Origin: Saccharothrix sp. ALI-22-I
GTDB taxonomy: Bacteria > Actinomycetota > Actinomycetes > Mycobacteriales > Pseudonocardiaceae
Length of the DNA stretch: 64,000 nucleotides
Direction of reading: 5' to 3'
NCBI RefSeq assembly: GCF_001984175.1
Contig: NZ_MTQP01000052.1
Coordinates: 92,767 to 156,766 of the forward strand
The notes beneath the pieces are model-generated. The model ran no database searches and was not told where the DNA came from. It saw nothing but the letters and a program-made list of their open reading frames with translations. The translations under genes and the position numbers were made by a program. Shown one piece after another: positions 23,848-32,226 of this stretch. Position 1 is the first letter of the stretch. Each line of letters begins with the position of its first letter.

Positions 23848-24027
23848 TCACGGGTGGTAGCGGCCCGCGACCTCTACGATTTCGCCGTCGTTTGTTGAAG
23901 TAGAGCTTCGGCGCGTACGGCGGGGTGATGTCCGCCGAGGACGGCGAGAACACCACCCACCCGTCACACCGAGCAGCACGACGACCACCGCGGCGATCGC
24001 GAACTTTCACTTCCCGAGCCGTCTCAT
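23848..24027 (-). pseudogene. Frame-broken small secreted or membrane protein gene
   Basis: ATG 24027 lies four bases after the stop of the oxidoreductase gene. Frame 1 reads MRRLGK, a TGA at codon 7, then KFAIAAVVVVLLGVTG (a signal or membrane helix). Around the GGGTGGGTGG run the sensible reading moves to another frame, WVVFSPSSADITPPYAPKLYFN, and near AACAAACG returns to frame 1 for NDGEIVEVAGRYHP and stop TGA 23848. One nonsense and two frame changes suggest a decayed gene or sequencing errors; the intact product would be about 58 residues. Alternatively the readings are chance. Confidence 0.45.
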
Positions 24028-24031
24028 CCCG

Positions 24032-25003
24032 CTAGACCGCCACGTCGGCGTAGGTGAGGCCGACTTGTTCGGCGGCCCTGGTGAGGGTGCGCAGGATCGC
24101 CAGCGACTCGGCGTGCGGCATCGACGGGCTCTCCACATCGCCCGCCAGCACCCGGTTCACCACCTCGCGCAGCTGCGGCACGTACCCGGCGCCCTCCTGC
24201 TCGTGCCGGTGCTCCACCCCGTTCACGATGATCCGGCTCGGGTTGAAGACGGCTTCCGGCAGCTCGACCAGGCCCTTCGTGCCGTACACGACCGCCCCGG
24301 ACTTCAGCGGGCTGACCAGCGACGACCCGAGCAGCGCGTGCGCGCCGTCCGGGTAGCCGAGCAGCATGCCGATCTCGGCGTCCACGCCGTCGACCATGGA
24401 GCCGTGCGCGGCGACGGTCGCCGGCTCGCCGAGCAGCAGGTGGGCGAACGACACCGGGTAGATGCCCAGGTCGAACAGGGAACCGCCGCCGAGGGTCTTG
24501 GCCCACAGCCGGTGCGCCGGGTCGTGTTCGAGGGTGAAGCCGAAGTCGGCGTGGATGGACCGGACGTCGCCGATCTCACCGGCCGCGACCAGCTCGCCCA
24601 GCCGCACGATGAGCGGGTTGAAGCGGGTCCAGATGGCCTCCATGAAGAACAGGCCGCTCTCGCGCGCCAGGTCGACCACGTCGTGGAGGTCCGGCAACGT
24701 GAGCGTCGCGGGCTTCTCGCACAGCACGTGCTTGCCCGCCTCCAGCGCCGCACGGGTCACCGCGTGGTGCTGGGCGTGCGGCGTCGCGACGTAGACGACG
24801 TCCACGTCCGGGTCCGCGAGGAGGTCGGTGTAGTCGCCGTAGGCACGCGGGATCTCGTGCTTGGCCGCGAACGACTCGGCCTTGGGCAGTGCGCGCGAGG
24901 ACACCGCGAGCACCTCTACGTCGGGCAGCAGGCGGAGGTCACCGGTGACGACGTCGGCGATGCCGCCGGTCGCCACGACACCCCAGCGGAGTTTGTTCGG
25001 CAC
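24032..25003 (-). CDS. Gfo/Idh/MocA-family oxidoreductase
   Basis: 323 residues. The N-terminal Rossmann domain begins LRWGVVATGGIADVV with the dinucleotide loop, followed by VDVVYVATPHAQHHAVTRAALEAGKHVLCEKP, the diagnostic EKP motif, and the C-terminal alpha/beta domain. Closest in character to dihydrodiol dehydrogenase or sugar dehydrogenase members; substrate not assigned. Start GTG 25003. Divergent from the YccF-like gene with 41 bases between; the broken small gene follows it. Confidence 0.9.
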   Translation of the reverse strand: MPNKLRWGVVATGGIADVVTGDLRLLPDVEVLAVSSRALPKAESFAAKHEIPRAYGDYTDLLADPDVDVVYVATPHAQHHAVTRAALEAGKHVLCEKPATLTLPDLHDVVDLARESGLFFMEAIWTRFNPLIVRLGELVAAGEIGDVRSIHADFGFTLEHDPAHRLWAKTLGGGSLFDLGIYPVSFAHLLLGEPATVAAHGSMVDGVDAEIGMLLGYPDGAHALLGSSLVSPLKSGAVVYGTKGLVELPEAVFNPSRIIVNGVEHRHEQEGAGYVPQLREVVNRVLAGDVESPSMPHAESLAILRTLTRAAEQVGLTYADVAV

Positions 25004-25044
25004 GGGACGGCAGCATAATGGGGGTGATCGGGCAAGATGGGCCT

Positions 25045-25419
25045 GTGAGGATCATCTTGAACCTGATCTGGCTGGTATTGAGCGGCTTCTGGCTGGCCGT
25101 CGGGTACGTGATCGCCGGTGTGGTGTGCTGCGTGCTGATCATCACCATCCCGTGGGGGCTGGCGTCGTTCCGGATCGCGAACTACGCGCTGTGGCCGTTC
25201 GGGCGGACGGTCGTGGACCGGCCCGGCGCGGGCGCGCCTTCCTTGCTCGGCAACATCGTGTGGATCGTGGTCGCGGGCATCTGGCTGGCCATCGGGCACG
25301 TCGTCACCGGTGTCCTGCTGTGCGTGACGATCATCGGCATTCCGCTGGGCGTGGCCAACTTCAAGTTGGTGCCGGTGTCGTTGATGCCGTTGGGCAAGGA
25401 GATCGTCGAGCTGCCCTGA
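25045..25419 (+). CDS. YccF-domain membrane protein
   Basis: 124 residues containing two copies of the YccF domain, each with a membrane hairpin: LNLIWLVLSGFWLAVGYVIAGVVCCVLIITIPWG and LGNIVWIVVAGIWLAIGHVVTGVLLCVTIIGIPLG. Function unknown. GTG 25045 (VRIILN) is taken; CAAGAT ends six bases upstream and may be the -10 of a leaderless mRNA. Same place as Rv0870c in the mycobacterial order (recollection). Confidence 0.83.
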   Translation: MRIILNLIWLVLSGFWLAVGYVIAGVVCCVLIITIPWGLASFRIANYALWPFGRTVVDRPGAGAPSLLGNIVWIVVAGIWLAIGHVVTGVLLCVTIIGIPLGVANFKLVPVSLMPLGKEIVELP

Positions 25420-25427
25420 GGTGCGGG

Positions 25428-25808
25428 TCAGTCGGCCTGGTGCAGGCAGAGGATGTTGCCCTCGCTGTCGTGGAACCAGGCGGCCTTCTCCGAGCCCATG
25501 ACGGCGATGTGGTTGACCGTCTTCAGGTCGGGCAGGTCGTAGTCGTCGAACCGGACGCCGCGCTGTTCGAGGTCGCGGATCTCGGCGGACACGTCTTCGA
25601 CCTCGAAGCTGAGCACGGTGTGCTCGGTCTGCGAGCCTTCCTCGGCGGGCATCAGGCCGAGCGCGTCGCCCTTGCCGAGTTCGAACATGAGGGTGCCGTC
25701 CTCGGTGCTGCCGAGCGGGGTGAGGCCGAGCTGGTCGGTGTAGAAACGGCGGGCCCGCTCCGGGTCGGACACGGGCAGGATCGTCGTGGTTCTGGTGGCA
25801 GTGAGCAT
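25428..25808 (-). CDS. VOC/glyoxalase-like protein
   Basis: 126 residues with the paired beta-alpha-beta3 modules of the vicinal oxygen chelate fold: ILPVSDPERARRFYTDQLGLTPL in the first half and SFEVEDVSAEIRDLEQRGVRF, then FHDSEGNILCLHQ in the second. Possible metal ligands are the Glu near FELG and the C-terminal Glu/His. Members include glyoxalases, dioxygenases and antibiotic-binding proteins. Strong AGGAGGGA ribosome site before ATG 25808. Convergent with YccF, eight bases apart. Confidence 0.85.
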   Translation of the reverse strand: MLTATRTTTILPVSDPERARRFYTDQLGLTPLGSTEDGTLMFELGKGDALGLMPAEEGSQTEHTVLSFEVEDVSAEIRDLEQRGVRFDDYDLPDLKTVNHIAVMGSEKAAWFHDSEGNILCLHQAD

Positions 25809-25842
25809 GGCTTCCCTCCTTGTGGGTCAAGCCATGCTGCGC

Positions 25843-26646
25843 CTACTCCAGGTCGTCCGCCAGTCGAACTACCAGGCACGGGCCGCCGCTGTAGAGGCCC
25901 GCGTCGATGGCCAGCACCTTGCCGTCGGCGTACCGGAGCGGGCCGTCGATCTCCTCCGGCGGCACGCCGAGTTGGTCGGCGATGACGCTGTGGCCGTGCA
26001 CCACCTCGCGGCCGCCGAGCACGTCGAGCAGTTCGGCCGCCACGTCCGCGCCGTCGGGACCGCGGAAGGCGTAGCGGGTGGTCATCTTCCGCCAGCACTC
26101 CCACCAGTGGTCCAGGTCGTCGCCCTTGAGCACGGTCCGGACGGCCTCGTTGACCTCGTCGATCGTGGCGCCCCACTCCAGGTAGGCCAGGGTGTCGGAG
26201 TGCATCAGCAGGTGGCCGTCGACCTCGGTGAGCACCGGGCGGGTGGTCAGCCACTCGATGTGGGCGTCGGTGAGGCGGTCCTGGTCGCTGCGCCGACCGC
26301 CGTTGAGCAGCCAGCTGCGGGCGAAGCTGCGCGGGGTGGGCGCACCCGGAACGTTCCGGTCGCCGAATCGGTGCATGCCCAGCAGCAGGACCTCGTGGTT
26401 GCCGATGAGGGCGTCCACCCGGCCGCCACCCTGGTCGGCCAGGCTCTGCTCGGCCAGGCGCATCACGAACTCGATCACGCCGATGCCGTCCGGGCCGCGG
26501 TCTACGAAGTCGCCGAGGAACCACAGCTCCGCGTCACCGCCGCACCAGTTGCCGTCGGCGTCGACCAGGCCCGAGGTGTGCAGGGCGCGGGTCAGTTCGG
26601 CGAGGTGCCCGTGCACGTCGCCAACCACGAAGAGCGGTCGTTCCAC
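25843..26646 (-). CDS. Metallophosphoesterase (PPP-type)
   Basis: 267 residues with the calcineurin-like metal motifs in order: GDVHGH near residue 9, GDFVDRGPDG near 44, GNHE near 83 and VHGHS near 217. This matches bacterial PPP-family protein phosphatases or diadenosine tetraphosphatase-like enzymes; the substrate may be a phosphoprotein or nucleotide. Start GTG 26646. It ends 35 bases before the VOC gene on the same strand, so the two may be co-transcribed. Confidence 0.88.
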   Translation of the reverse strand: MERPLFVVGDVHGHLAELTRALHTSGLVDADGNWCGGDAELWFLGDFVDRGPDGIGVIEFVMRLAEQSLADQGGGRVDALIGNHEVLLLGMHRFGDRNVPGAPTPRSFARSWLLNGGRRSDQDRLTDAHIEWLTTRPVLTEVDGHLLMHSDTLAYLEWGATIDEVNEAVRTVLKGDDLDHWWECWRKMTTRYAFRGPDGADVAAELLDVLGGREVVHGHSVIADQLGVPPEEIDGPLRYADGKVLAIDAGLYSGGPCLVVRLADDLE

Positions 26647-26784
26647 AGTTGCGACGATAAGCGACGTAGGGGCGTGGTGCGCAAAAGTCGATCAGAGCGG
26701 TGTTCGGCGCCTTGGGCCGCCTGGACGAGGGACTCCCCCGGTGGGGTGAGTGGCTGGTTGGGTTCAGGGCCGGTGGTCTCGTCC

Positions 26785-26842
26785 GGCTCGATTTGACATG
26801 GGGCCCTTACGGGCACCGAAGGGCCCCATGTCAAATCGAGCC
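26785..26842. repeat. Perfect 24-bp inverted repeat (long hairpin) in intergenic region
   Basis: Bases 26785-26808 (GGCTCGATTTGACATGGG...) are exactly complementary to 26819-26842, with a 10-base loop. It sits in a 317-bp gap (26647-26963) with no gene, upstream of the metallophosphoesterase start and beyond the HAD-IIA stop. Too long for an ordinary terminator; looks like a dispersed palindromic element. No second copy in this window. Confidence 0.95.
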
Positions 26843-26923
26843 TCGTCGGCCCACCCACGGGCCCGTCGGGGGTTGGTGGGGTTGGTGGCCACCCCCGCCG
26901 CGAGGTCGACTGCCCAGGCGACC

Positions 26924-26953
26924 GAGCCGCCGTCTCCGAAGGAGCGGCAATTA
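26924..26953 (-). terminator. Structured 3' element of second type, copy 1
   Basis: On the minus strand, right after the HAD-IIA stop: TTGCCG, inner stem CTCC-ttc-GGAG, AC, GGCGGCTCG. Copy 2 (32196-32226) keeps TTGCCG and ACGGCGGCTCG but has inner stem CTGC-tcc-GCAG, so pairing is kept while bases change. The adjoining 13-mer CGGCAATTAAACA is duplicated in tandem (26945-26957, 26958-26970), including the stop codon. Confidence 0.7.
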
Positions 26954-26963
26954 AACACGGCAA

Positions 26964-27761
26964 TTAAACAGGGAACGGGTTGGCGGAGTTGCCTACGAGG
27001 TCCGCGATGGACTTGACGACGCGCGTCGGGCGGTACGGGTACAGCTCGGCGGTGGAGTCTGCGGAGATGCCGGTGAGGACGAGGATCGTGCGCAGGCCGG
27101 CTTCCAGGCCGGAGCGCACGTCGGTGTCCATTCGGTCGCCGATCATCAGGGTGGTCTCCGAGTGGGCGCCCAGGGCGCGCAGCGCCGACCTCATCATCAA
27201 CGGGTTCGGTTTGCCCACGTAATAAGGGGCGCGGCCGGTGGCGCGTTCGATCAGGGCGGCGATCGAGCCGGTGGCGGGGAGGGAGCCCTCGCGGGAGGGG
27301 CCGGTGGCGTCGGGGTTGGTCGCGATGAACTTCGCGCCCTCTTCCACCAGGCGGATCGCCTTGGTGATGGCGGTGAAGCTGTAGGTGCGGGTTTCGCCGA
27401 GGACCACGTAGTCCGGGTCGCGGTCGGTCAGTACGTAGCCGATCTCGTGCAGGGCCGTGGTCAGGCCGGCCTCGCCGATGACGAATGCCGAGCCGCCGGG
27501 GCGCTGGGAGTCCAGGAACTTCGCGGTGGCGAGCGCGGAGGTCCAGATGGCGGCCTCCGGCACGTCCAGGCCTGTGCGGACGAGGCGGGCGCGCAGGTCG
27601 CGCTGGGTGTAGATGGAGTTGTTCGTGAGCACCATGAACGGGATGGCGTTCGCGGTCAGCTCGGCGACGAACTCGCTCGCCCCCGGGATGGGGTGCTCCT
27701 CGTGCACGAGCACGCCGTCCATGTCCATCAGGTAGTTCCACTGAGCGGCCATGGCCGACAT
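26964..27761 (-). CDS. HAD-IIA (NagD-like) sugar-phosphatase
   Basis: 265 residues: WNYLMDMDGVLV (DxD nucleophile), VLTNNS (motif II), KPNPLM with Lys (motif III) and MIGDRMDTDVRSGLEAG (motif IV), with the large cap domain of subclass IIA between. Related to NagD, which hydrolyses nucleotide and sugar phosphates. ATG 27761 is taken; ATG 27752 is as likely. It starts nine bases after the MarR stop, so it is translated from the same mRNA. Its stop codon is duplicated in a 13-bp tandem repeat. Confidence 0.88.
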   Translation of the reverse strand: MSAMAAQWNYLMDMDGVLVHEEHPIPGASEFVAELTANAIPFMVLTNNSIYTQRDLRARLVRTGLDVPEAAIWTSALATAKFLDSQRPGGSAFVIGEAGLTTALHEIGYVLTDRDPDYVVLGETRTYSFTAITKAIRLVEEGAKFIATNPDATGPSREGSLPATGSIAALIERATGRAPYYVGKPNPLMMRSALRALGAHSETTLMIGDRMDTDVRSGLEAGLRTILVLTGISADSTAELYPYRPTRVVKSIADLVGNSANPFPV

Positions 27762-27770
27762 GCTGCCGGC

Positions 27771-28235
27771 TCAGGCCTCGATCACGCGCCGGCGGAACGT
27801 TTCGATGAGGGTCTGGTTGTAGCGTTCCAGCACGTCACGCTCCTCGGGGGTGAAGCGCGACAGCACCTCGCGCAGCGTCTCCTCGGCGCCGACGAACAGG
27901 TGCGCGAACTTGCCCTCGTCCTCGATGGTGACCTCGACCAACACCTTCCGCCGGTCGTGCGGGTCGCGCACCCGCCGCACGTAGCCGGCCCGCTCCAGCC
28001 GGTCGATCACGCCGGTCACCGCGCCCGTGGACAGGCCGGACAGTTCGGCGATCCGACCGGCGGTGATCGGGCCGTCCGCGCGCACCGCCAGGTCCAGGCA
28101 CTTCTCGTCGGTCGGCGACAGGCCCATCTGCTCGGCCACCCGGCTGTGGAACAGGACGGTGAGCGCGCTGGTCTCCCGGGCGTAGAGGCTGAACCGCTCC
28201 AGCACGTCGGTGGGCACCTCGTGCTCACTGGTCAT
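27771..28235 (-). CDS. MarR-family transcriptional regulator
   Basis: 154 residues from ATG 28235 (MTSEHEVPTDVLERF). HTH GPITAGRIAELSGLSTGAVTGVIDRLERAGYV and wing RRVRDPHDRRKVLVEV are classic MarR. TAAATT at 28243-28248 ends seven bases before the ATG and could be the -10 of a leaderless mRNA, which favours this start over GTG 28283. Co-directional with the HAD-IIA gene; divergent from moaA. Ligand unknown. Confidence 0.85.
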   Translation of the reverse strand: MTSEHEVPTDVLERFSLYARETSALTVLFHSRVAEQMGLSPTDEKCLDLAVRADGPITAGRIAELSGLSTGAVTGVIDRLERAGYVRRVRDPHDRRKVLVEVTIEDEGKFAHLFVGAEETLREVLSRFTPEERDVLERYNQTLIETFRRRVIEA

Positions 28236-28351
28236 GTCCAGCAATTTAGCGTTCGAGGGATCGGGGTTGGCATCCTCGTCCACTTGGGCGGTGGCCGCCG
28301 TCCGTGTTTTGCGTGAGCACCCACAAGTGTGAGCCGATTACCCTGGTAGGG

Positions 28352-29410
28352 GTGACAGCTGTCGAGTTGGGCCTACCCGTCGTGCGCGGCAACCCCGACG
28401 TCTCCGAACGTCCGGACTCACCGCTGCTGGTGGACCGGTTCGGCCGGATCGCCACCGATCTGCGCGTGTCGTTGACCGATCGATGCAACCTGCGCTGTAC
28501 CTATTGCATGCCGGCGGAGGGCCTGGACTGGCTGCCGAAGCCGGACCTGCTCAGTGACGACGAGCTGACCAGGCTCATCGGCATCGCGGTGACCAGGCTG
28601 GGGGTGACGGACATCCGGTTCACGGGGGGCGAGCCGCTGTTGCGGCCCGGGCTGGACGACGTGATCGCGGCGACGGCGGCGTTGGAGCCGCGACCGCGCA
28701 TCTCGATGACCACGAACGGGTTGACTTTGGCGAAGCGGGCGGCCGGGTTGGTGGCCGCGGGCCTCGACCGGGTGAACGTCTCGTTGGACACCCTGGATCC
28801 GAAGCGGTTCTACGAGCTGACTCGGCGGAACCGGCTGTCGGACGTGTTCGCGGGCCTGGCGGCGGCGCGTGAGGCCGGGTTGACGCCGGTCAAGGTGAAC
28901 ACGGTGCTGATGCGCGGGGTGAACGAGGACGAGGCGGTGGCGCTGCTGCGGCACTGCCTGGAGCACGGCTACCAGCTGCGGTTCATCGAGCAGATGCCGC
29001 TGGACCCGCAGCACGGCTGGAACCGGGACGACATGGTGACCGCCGAGGAGATCCTGGCCTCCCTGCGCACCGAGTTCACGCTGACGCCCGAGCCGGGCGA
29101 GCGGGGCGGGGCGCCCGCCGAGCGGTGGCTGGTGGACGGCGGTCCGGCCGTGGTGGGCGTGATCGCGTCGGTGACGCGGCCGTTCTGCGCGGCGTGCGAC
29201 CGGACCCGGCTCACCGCGGACGGCCAGGTGCGGAACTGCCTGTTCAGCCAGTCGGAGACGGATTTGAGGGCCTTGCTGCGCGGTGGGGCGTCGGACGAGG
29301 AGATCGCCGAGCGGTGGCGTGGCAACTCGTGGGCCAAGGCGGCCGGGCACGGCATCAACTCGGCCGGGTTCAGCCAGCCGGACCGGCCCATGAGCGCGAT
29401 CGGAGGGTGA
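28352..29410 (+). CDS. moaA: GTP 3',8-cyclase MoaA (molybdenum cofactor synthesis)
   Basis: 352 residues, radical SAM enzyme. The N-terminal cluster motif CNLRCTYC is present, then GGEPLLRPGL, the C-terminal second cluster CAACDRTRLTADGQVRNC, and the essential Gly-Gly tail (SAIGG). It converts GTP to 3',8-cyclo-dihydro-GTP, the first Moco step. GTG 28352 has GGTAGGGG directly upstream. It is followed after one base by moaD, and moaC-mog-moaE lie 1.4 kb away; the product would supply the CoxL-type enzyme at 54-57 kb. Confidence 0.95.
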   Translation: MTAVELGLPVVRGNPDVSERPDSPLLVDRFGRIATDLRVSLTDRCNLRCTYCMPAEGLDWLPKPDLLSDDELTRLIGIAVTRLGVTDIRFTGGEPLLRPGLDDVIAATAALEPRPRISMTTNGLTLAKRAAGLVAAGLDRVNVSLDTLDPKRFYELTRRNRLSDVFAGLAAAREAGLTPVKVNTVLMRGVNEDEAVALLRHCLEHGYQLRFIEQMPLDPQHGWNRDDMVTAEEILASLRTEFTLTPEPGERGGAPAERWLVDGGPAVVGVIASVTRPFCAACDRTRLTADGQVRNCLFSQSETDLRALLRGGASDEEIAERWRGNSWAKAAGHGINSAGFSQPDRPMSAIGG

Positions 29411-29411
29411 G

Positions 29412-29669
29412 TTGCGGCTGACGGTGCGGTACTTCGCGGGCGCGCGTGCGGCGGCGGGGGTGACCGACGAGAGCTTCGAGCTGTCGGGTGACGCGGCCAC
29501 GGTGGCGTCCGCGATCGAGGCGGTCCGGGCGCGGCACGGGGACCGGTTGGCGCGGGTGCTGCCGGCGTGCAGCTTCCTGCTCGACGGGGTGGCGGTCAGG
29601 AACCACGACACGACGCTGGTGTCCGCCGGGGCGCAACTGGACGTGTTGCCGCCTTTCGCCGGGGGATGA
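29412..29669 (+). CDS. moaD: MoaD/ThiS-family sulfur carrier
   Basis: 85 residues of beta-grasp fold ending in the required Gly-Gly (PPFAGG). MoaD carries the thiocarboxylate sulfur for molybdopterin synthase with MoaE. The start is TTG at 29412, one base past the moaA stop, with the GGAGGG of the moaA 3' end as ribosome site; no ATG or GTG fits the domain. Matches moaD2 next to moaA2 in mycobacteria (recollection). Confidence 0.88.
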   Translation: MRLTVRYFAGARAAAGVTDESFELSGDAATVASAIEAVRARHGDRLARVLPACSFLLDGVAVRNHDTTLVSAGAQLDVLPPFAGG

Positions 29670-30703
<1,034 letters not shown>

Positions 30704-30738
30704 CCCGCCGCCGGCGTGAGCCGGCGTGCGACGGGACA

Positions 30739-30776
30739 GGGACCTCGGACCGCCCCCCTCGGCGGTCCGGGGTCCC
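30739..30776. terminator. Bidirectional terminator between rpf and moaE
   Basis: GGGACCTCGGACCGCC pairs with GGCGGTCCGGGGTCCC (16 bp with one G-T wobble), loop CCCCTC, 35 bases after the rpf stop and nine before the convergent moaE stop. Confidence 0.85.
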
Positions 30777-30785
30777 CGATCCGTT

Positions 30786-31211
30786 TCAGGGCATGTTGAC
30801 CCACTCGTCGGTGCCGTCGGTGAAGACCTGCCGCTTCCACACCGGCAGCCGCCGCTTCACCTCGTCGACGAGTTCCGAGCACACCGCGAACGCCTCGCCC
30901 CGGTGCTCGGCGGACACCGCGCAGGCCAGCGCCACGTCACCGATCGCCAGCGGCCCGACCCGGTGCGACACGGCGACGGCGCGCACGCCGTCGAACCGGC
31001 CCACCACGTCCGCCACCACCTCGGCCACCACCGCGCCGGCCGTCGGGTGCCCGACGTACTCCAGTTCGCGCACCGAACGCCCGTGGTCGTGGTCGCGGAC
31101 CACCCCGGCGAACGTCACCACCGCGCCCGCCGCCGCGTGCTCCACGAGTTTGGCGTGCTCCTCCACCGACAGCGGTTGATCGCTGACGGTCGCGCGCAGG
31201 ACCTCGGTCAT
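30786..31211 (-). CDS. moaE: Molybdopterin synthase catalytic subunit MoaE
   Basis: 141 residues. GAVVTFAGVVRDHDHGRSVRELEYVGH near 29-55 is the MoaE core, HRVGPLAIGDVALACAVSAEHRGEAF follows, and the C-terminal VKRRLPVWKRQVF holds the active-site lysines. With MoaD it converts the precursor to molybdopterin. Start ATG 31211 overlaps the mog stop by four bases (ATGA), so it is the last gene of a moaC-mog-moaE operon. Confidence 0.94.
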   Translation of the reverse strand: MTEVLRATVSDQPLSVEEHAKLVEHAAAGAVVTFAGVVRDHDHGRSVRELEYVGHPTAGAVVAEVVADVVGRFDGVRAVAVSHRVGPLAIGDVALACAVSAEHRGEAFAVCSELVDEVKRRLPVWKRQVFTDGTDEWVNMP

Positions 31212-31693
31212 GCGTGGTCACCTCCGGACACCTGGTCGACGGCGTGCTCCAGCAAGGTCGCGAGCACGTCCAGCCCGTCGCGCACCCCGCCGGTCGAGCC
31301 GGGCAGGTTCACCACGAGCGTGCGGCCCGCGACACCCGCCACCCCGCGCGACAGCACGGCGGTGGGCACGCGTGGCCAGCCTGACATGCGGATGGCGTCG
31401 GCCACACCCGGCACCTCGAAGTCGAGCACCGAACGCGTCGCCTCCGGGGTGCGGTCGGTCGGGCTGATGCCGGTGCCCCCGGTCGTGATGACCACGGCGA
31501 CACCGTCCGCGACAGCGGCCCGCAGCGCCTCGGCCACCGGCTCACCGTCCGGCACCACCACCGGGTCCGGCACGTCGTAGGACCGCTCCCGCAGCCATTG
31601 CGCCACGATCGGCCCGCCGCGGTCGGCGTACACGCCCGCGGACGCCCGGTTCGACGCGGTGATCACCCGAGCGGTCCTCACGGGCGCACCCAC
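31208..31693 (-). CDS. mog: MogA/MoaB-family molybdopterin adenylyltransferase
   Basis: 161 residues; VITTGGTGISPTDRTPEAT near 89-107 is the MPT-binding signature and VNLPGSTGGVRDGLDVL the C-terminal one. It adenylates molybdopterin before metal insertion. Start GTG 31693 (VGAPVRTARVITASNRAS), overlapping the moaC 3' end by 16 bases; GTG or later starts are possible but the ASNR motif needs this region. Middle gene of the operon. Confidence 0.92.
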   Translation of the reverse strand: MGAPVRTARVITASNRASAGVYADRGGPIVAQWLRERSYDVPDPVVVPDGEPVAEALRAAVADGVAVVITTGGTGISPTDRTPEATRSVLDFEVPGVADAIRMSGWPRVPTAVLSRGVAGVAGRTLVVNLPGSTGGVRDGLDVLATLLEHAVDQVSGGDHA

Positions 31694-32148
31694 AGGCCGG
31701 TCTTGCCGCCCTCCTTGCGCTCGACCCGCACCGCGTCCAGGGACGCCGCCGGGTCGATCGCCTTCACCATGTCGTGCAGCGTCAGCCCGGCCACCGACAC
31801 GGCCGTCAACGCCTCCATCTCCACACCCGTGCGGTCGGTGGTGCGGACGGTCGCGGTGATGCGCACTTCACGTTCGCCCAGCTCAAGGCCCACCTTCACG
31901 CCCGACAGCGAGATCGGGTGGCACAGCGGCACCAGTTCCCAGGTCCGCTTGGCCGCCATGATCCCGGCGATCCGGGCCGTGGCCAGCGCGTCGCCCTTCG
32001 GCAGCCCGTCGCGGGCCAGCAACGCCACCACCTCGTCCGTCGTGCGCAGCACACCGGAGGCGATCGCGGTCCGCGTGGTCGGCTCCTTGTCGGACACGTC
32101 GACCATGCGGGCCGCGCCGCCGGAGTCCAGGTGGGTGAACTGAGTCAT
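31678..32148 (-). CDS. moaC: Cyclic pyranopterin monophosphate synthase MoaC
   Basis: 156 residues. ARMVDVSDKEPTTRTA, KGDALATARIAGIMAAKRTWELVPLCHPI and EMEALTAVSVAGLTLHDMVKA are the conserved MoaC blocks including the active-site Lys and Asp. It finishes conversion of the MoaA product to cyclic pyranopterin. First gene of the minus-strand Moco operon; ATG 32148. Confidence 0.95.
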   Translation of the reverse strand: MTQFTHLDSGGAARMVDVSDKEPTTRTAIASGVLRTTDEVVALLARDGLPKGDALATARIAGIMAAKRTWELVPLCHPISLSGVKVGLELGEREVRITATVRTTDRTGVEMEALTAVSVAGLTLHDMVKAIDPAASLDAVRVERKEGGKTGLWVRP

Positions 32149-32195
32149 AGAGCGATGCTAAGCCCGGCCCACTCGCGAGGTCGCGTCGGTCGTTC

Positions 32196-32226
32196 GAGCC
32201 GCCGTCTGCGGAGCAGCGGCAATTTA
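32196..32226 (-). terminator. Structured 3' element of second type, copy 2
   Basis: Directly after the malic enzyme stop on the minus strand: TTGCCG, inner stem CTGC-tcc-GCAG, AC, GGCGGCTCG. Same outer sequence and architecture as 26924-26953, with compensatory changes in the inner stem. It lies in the 75-bp gap to moaC and may end or attenuate malic enzyme transcripts. Confidence 0.7.
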
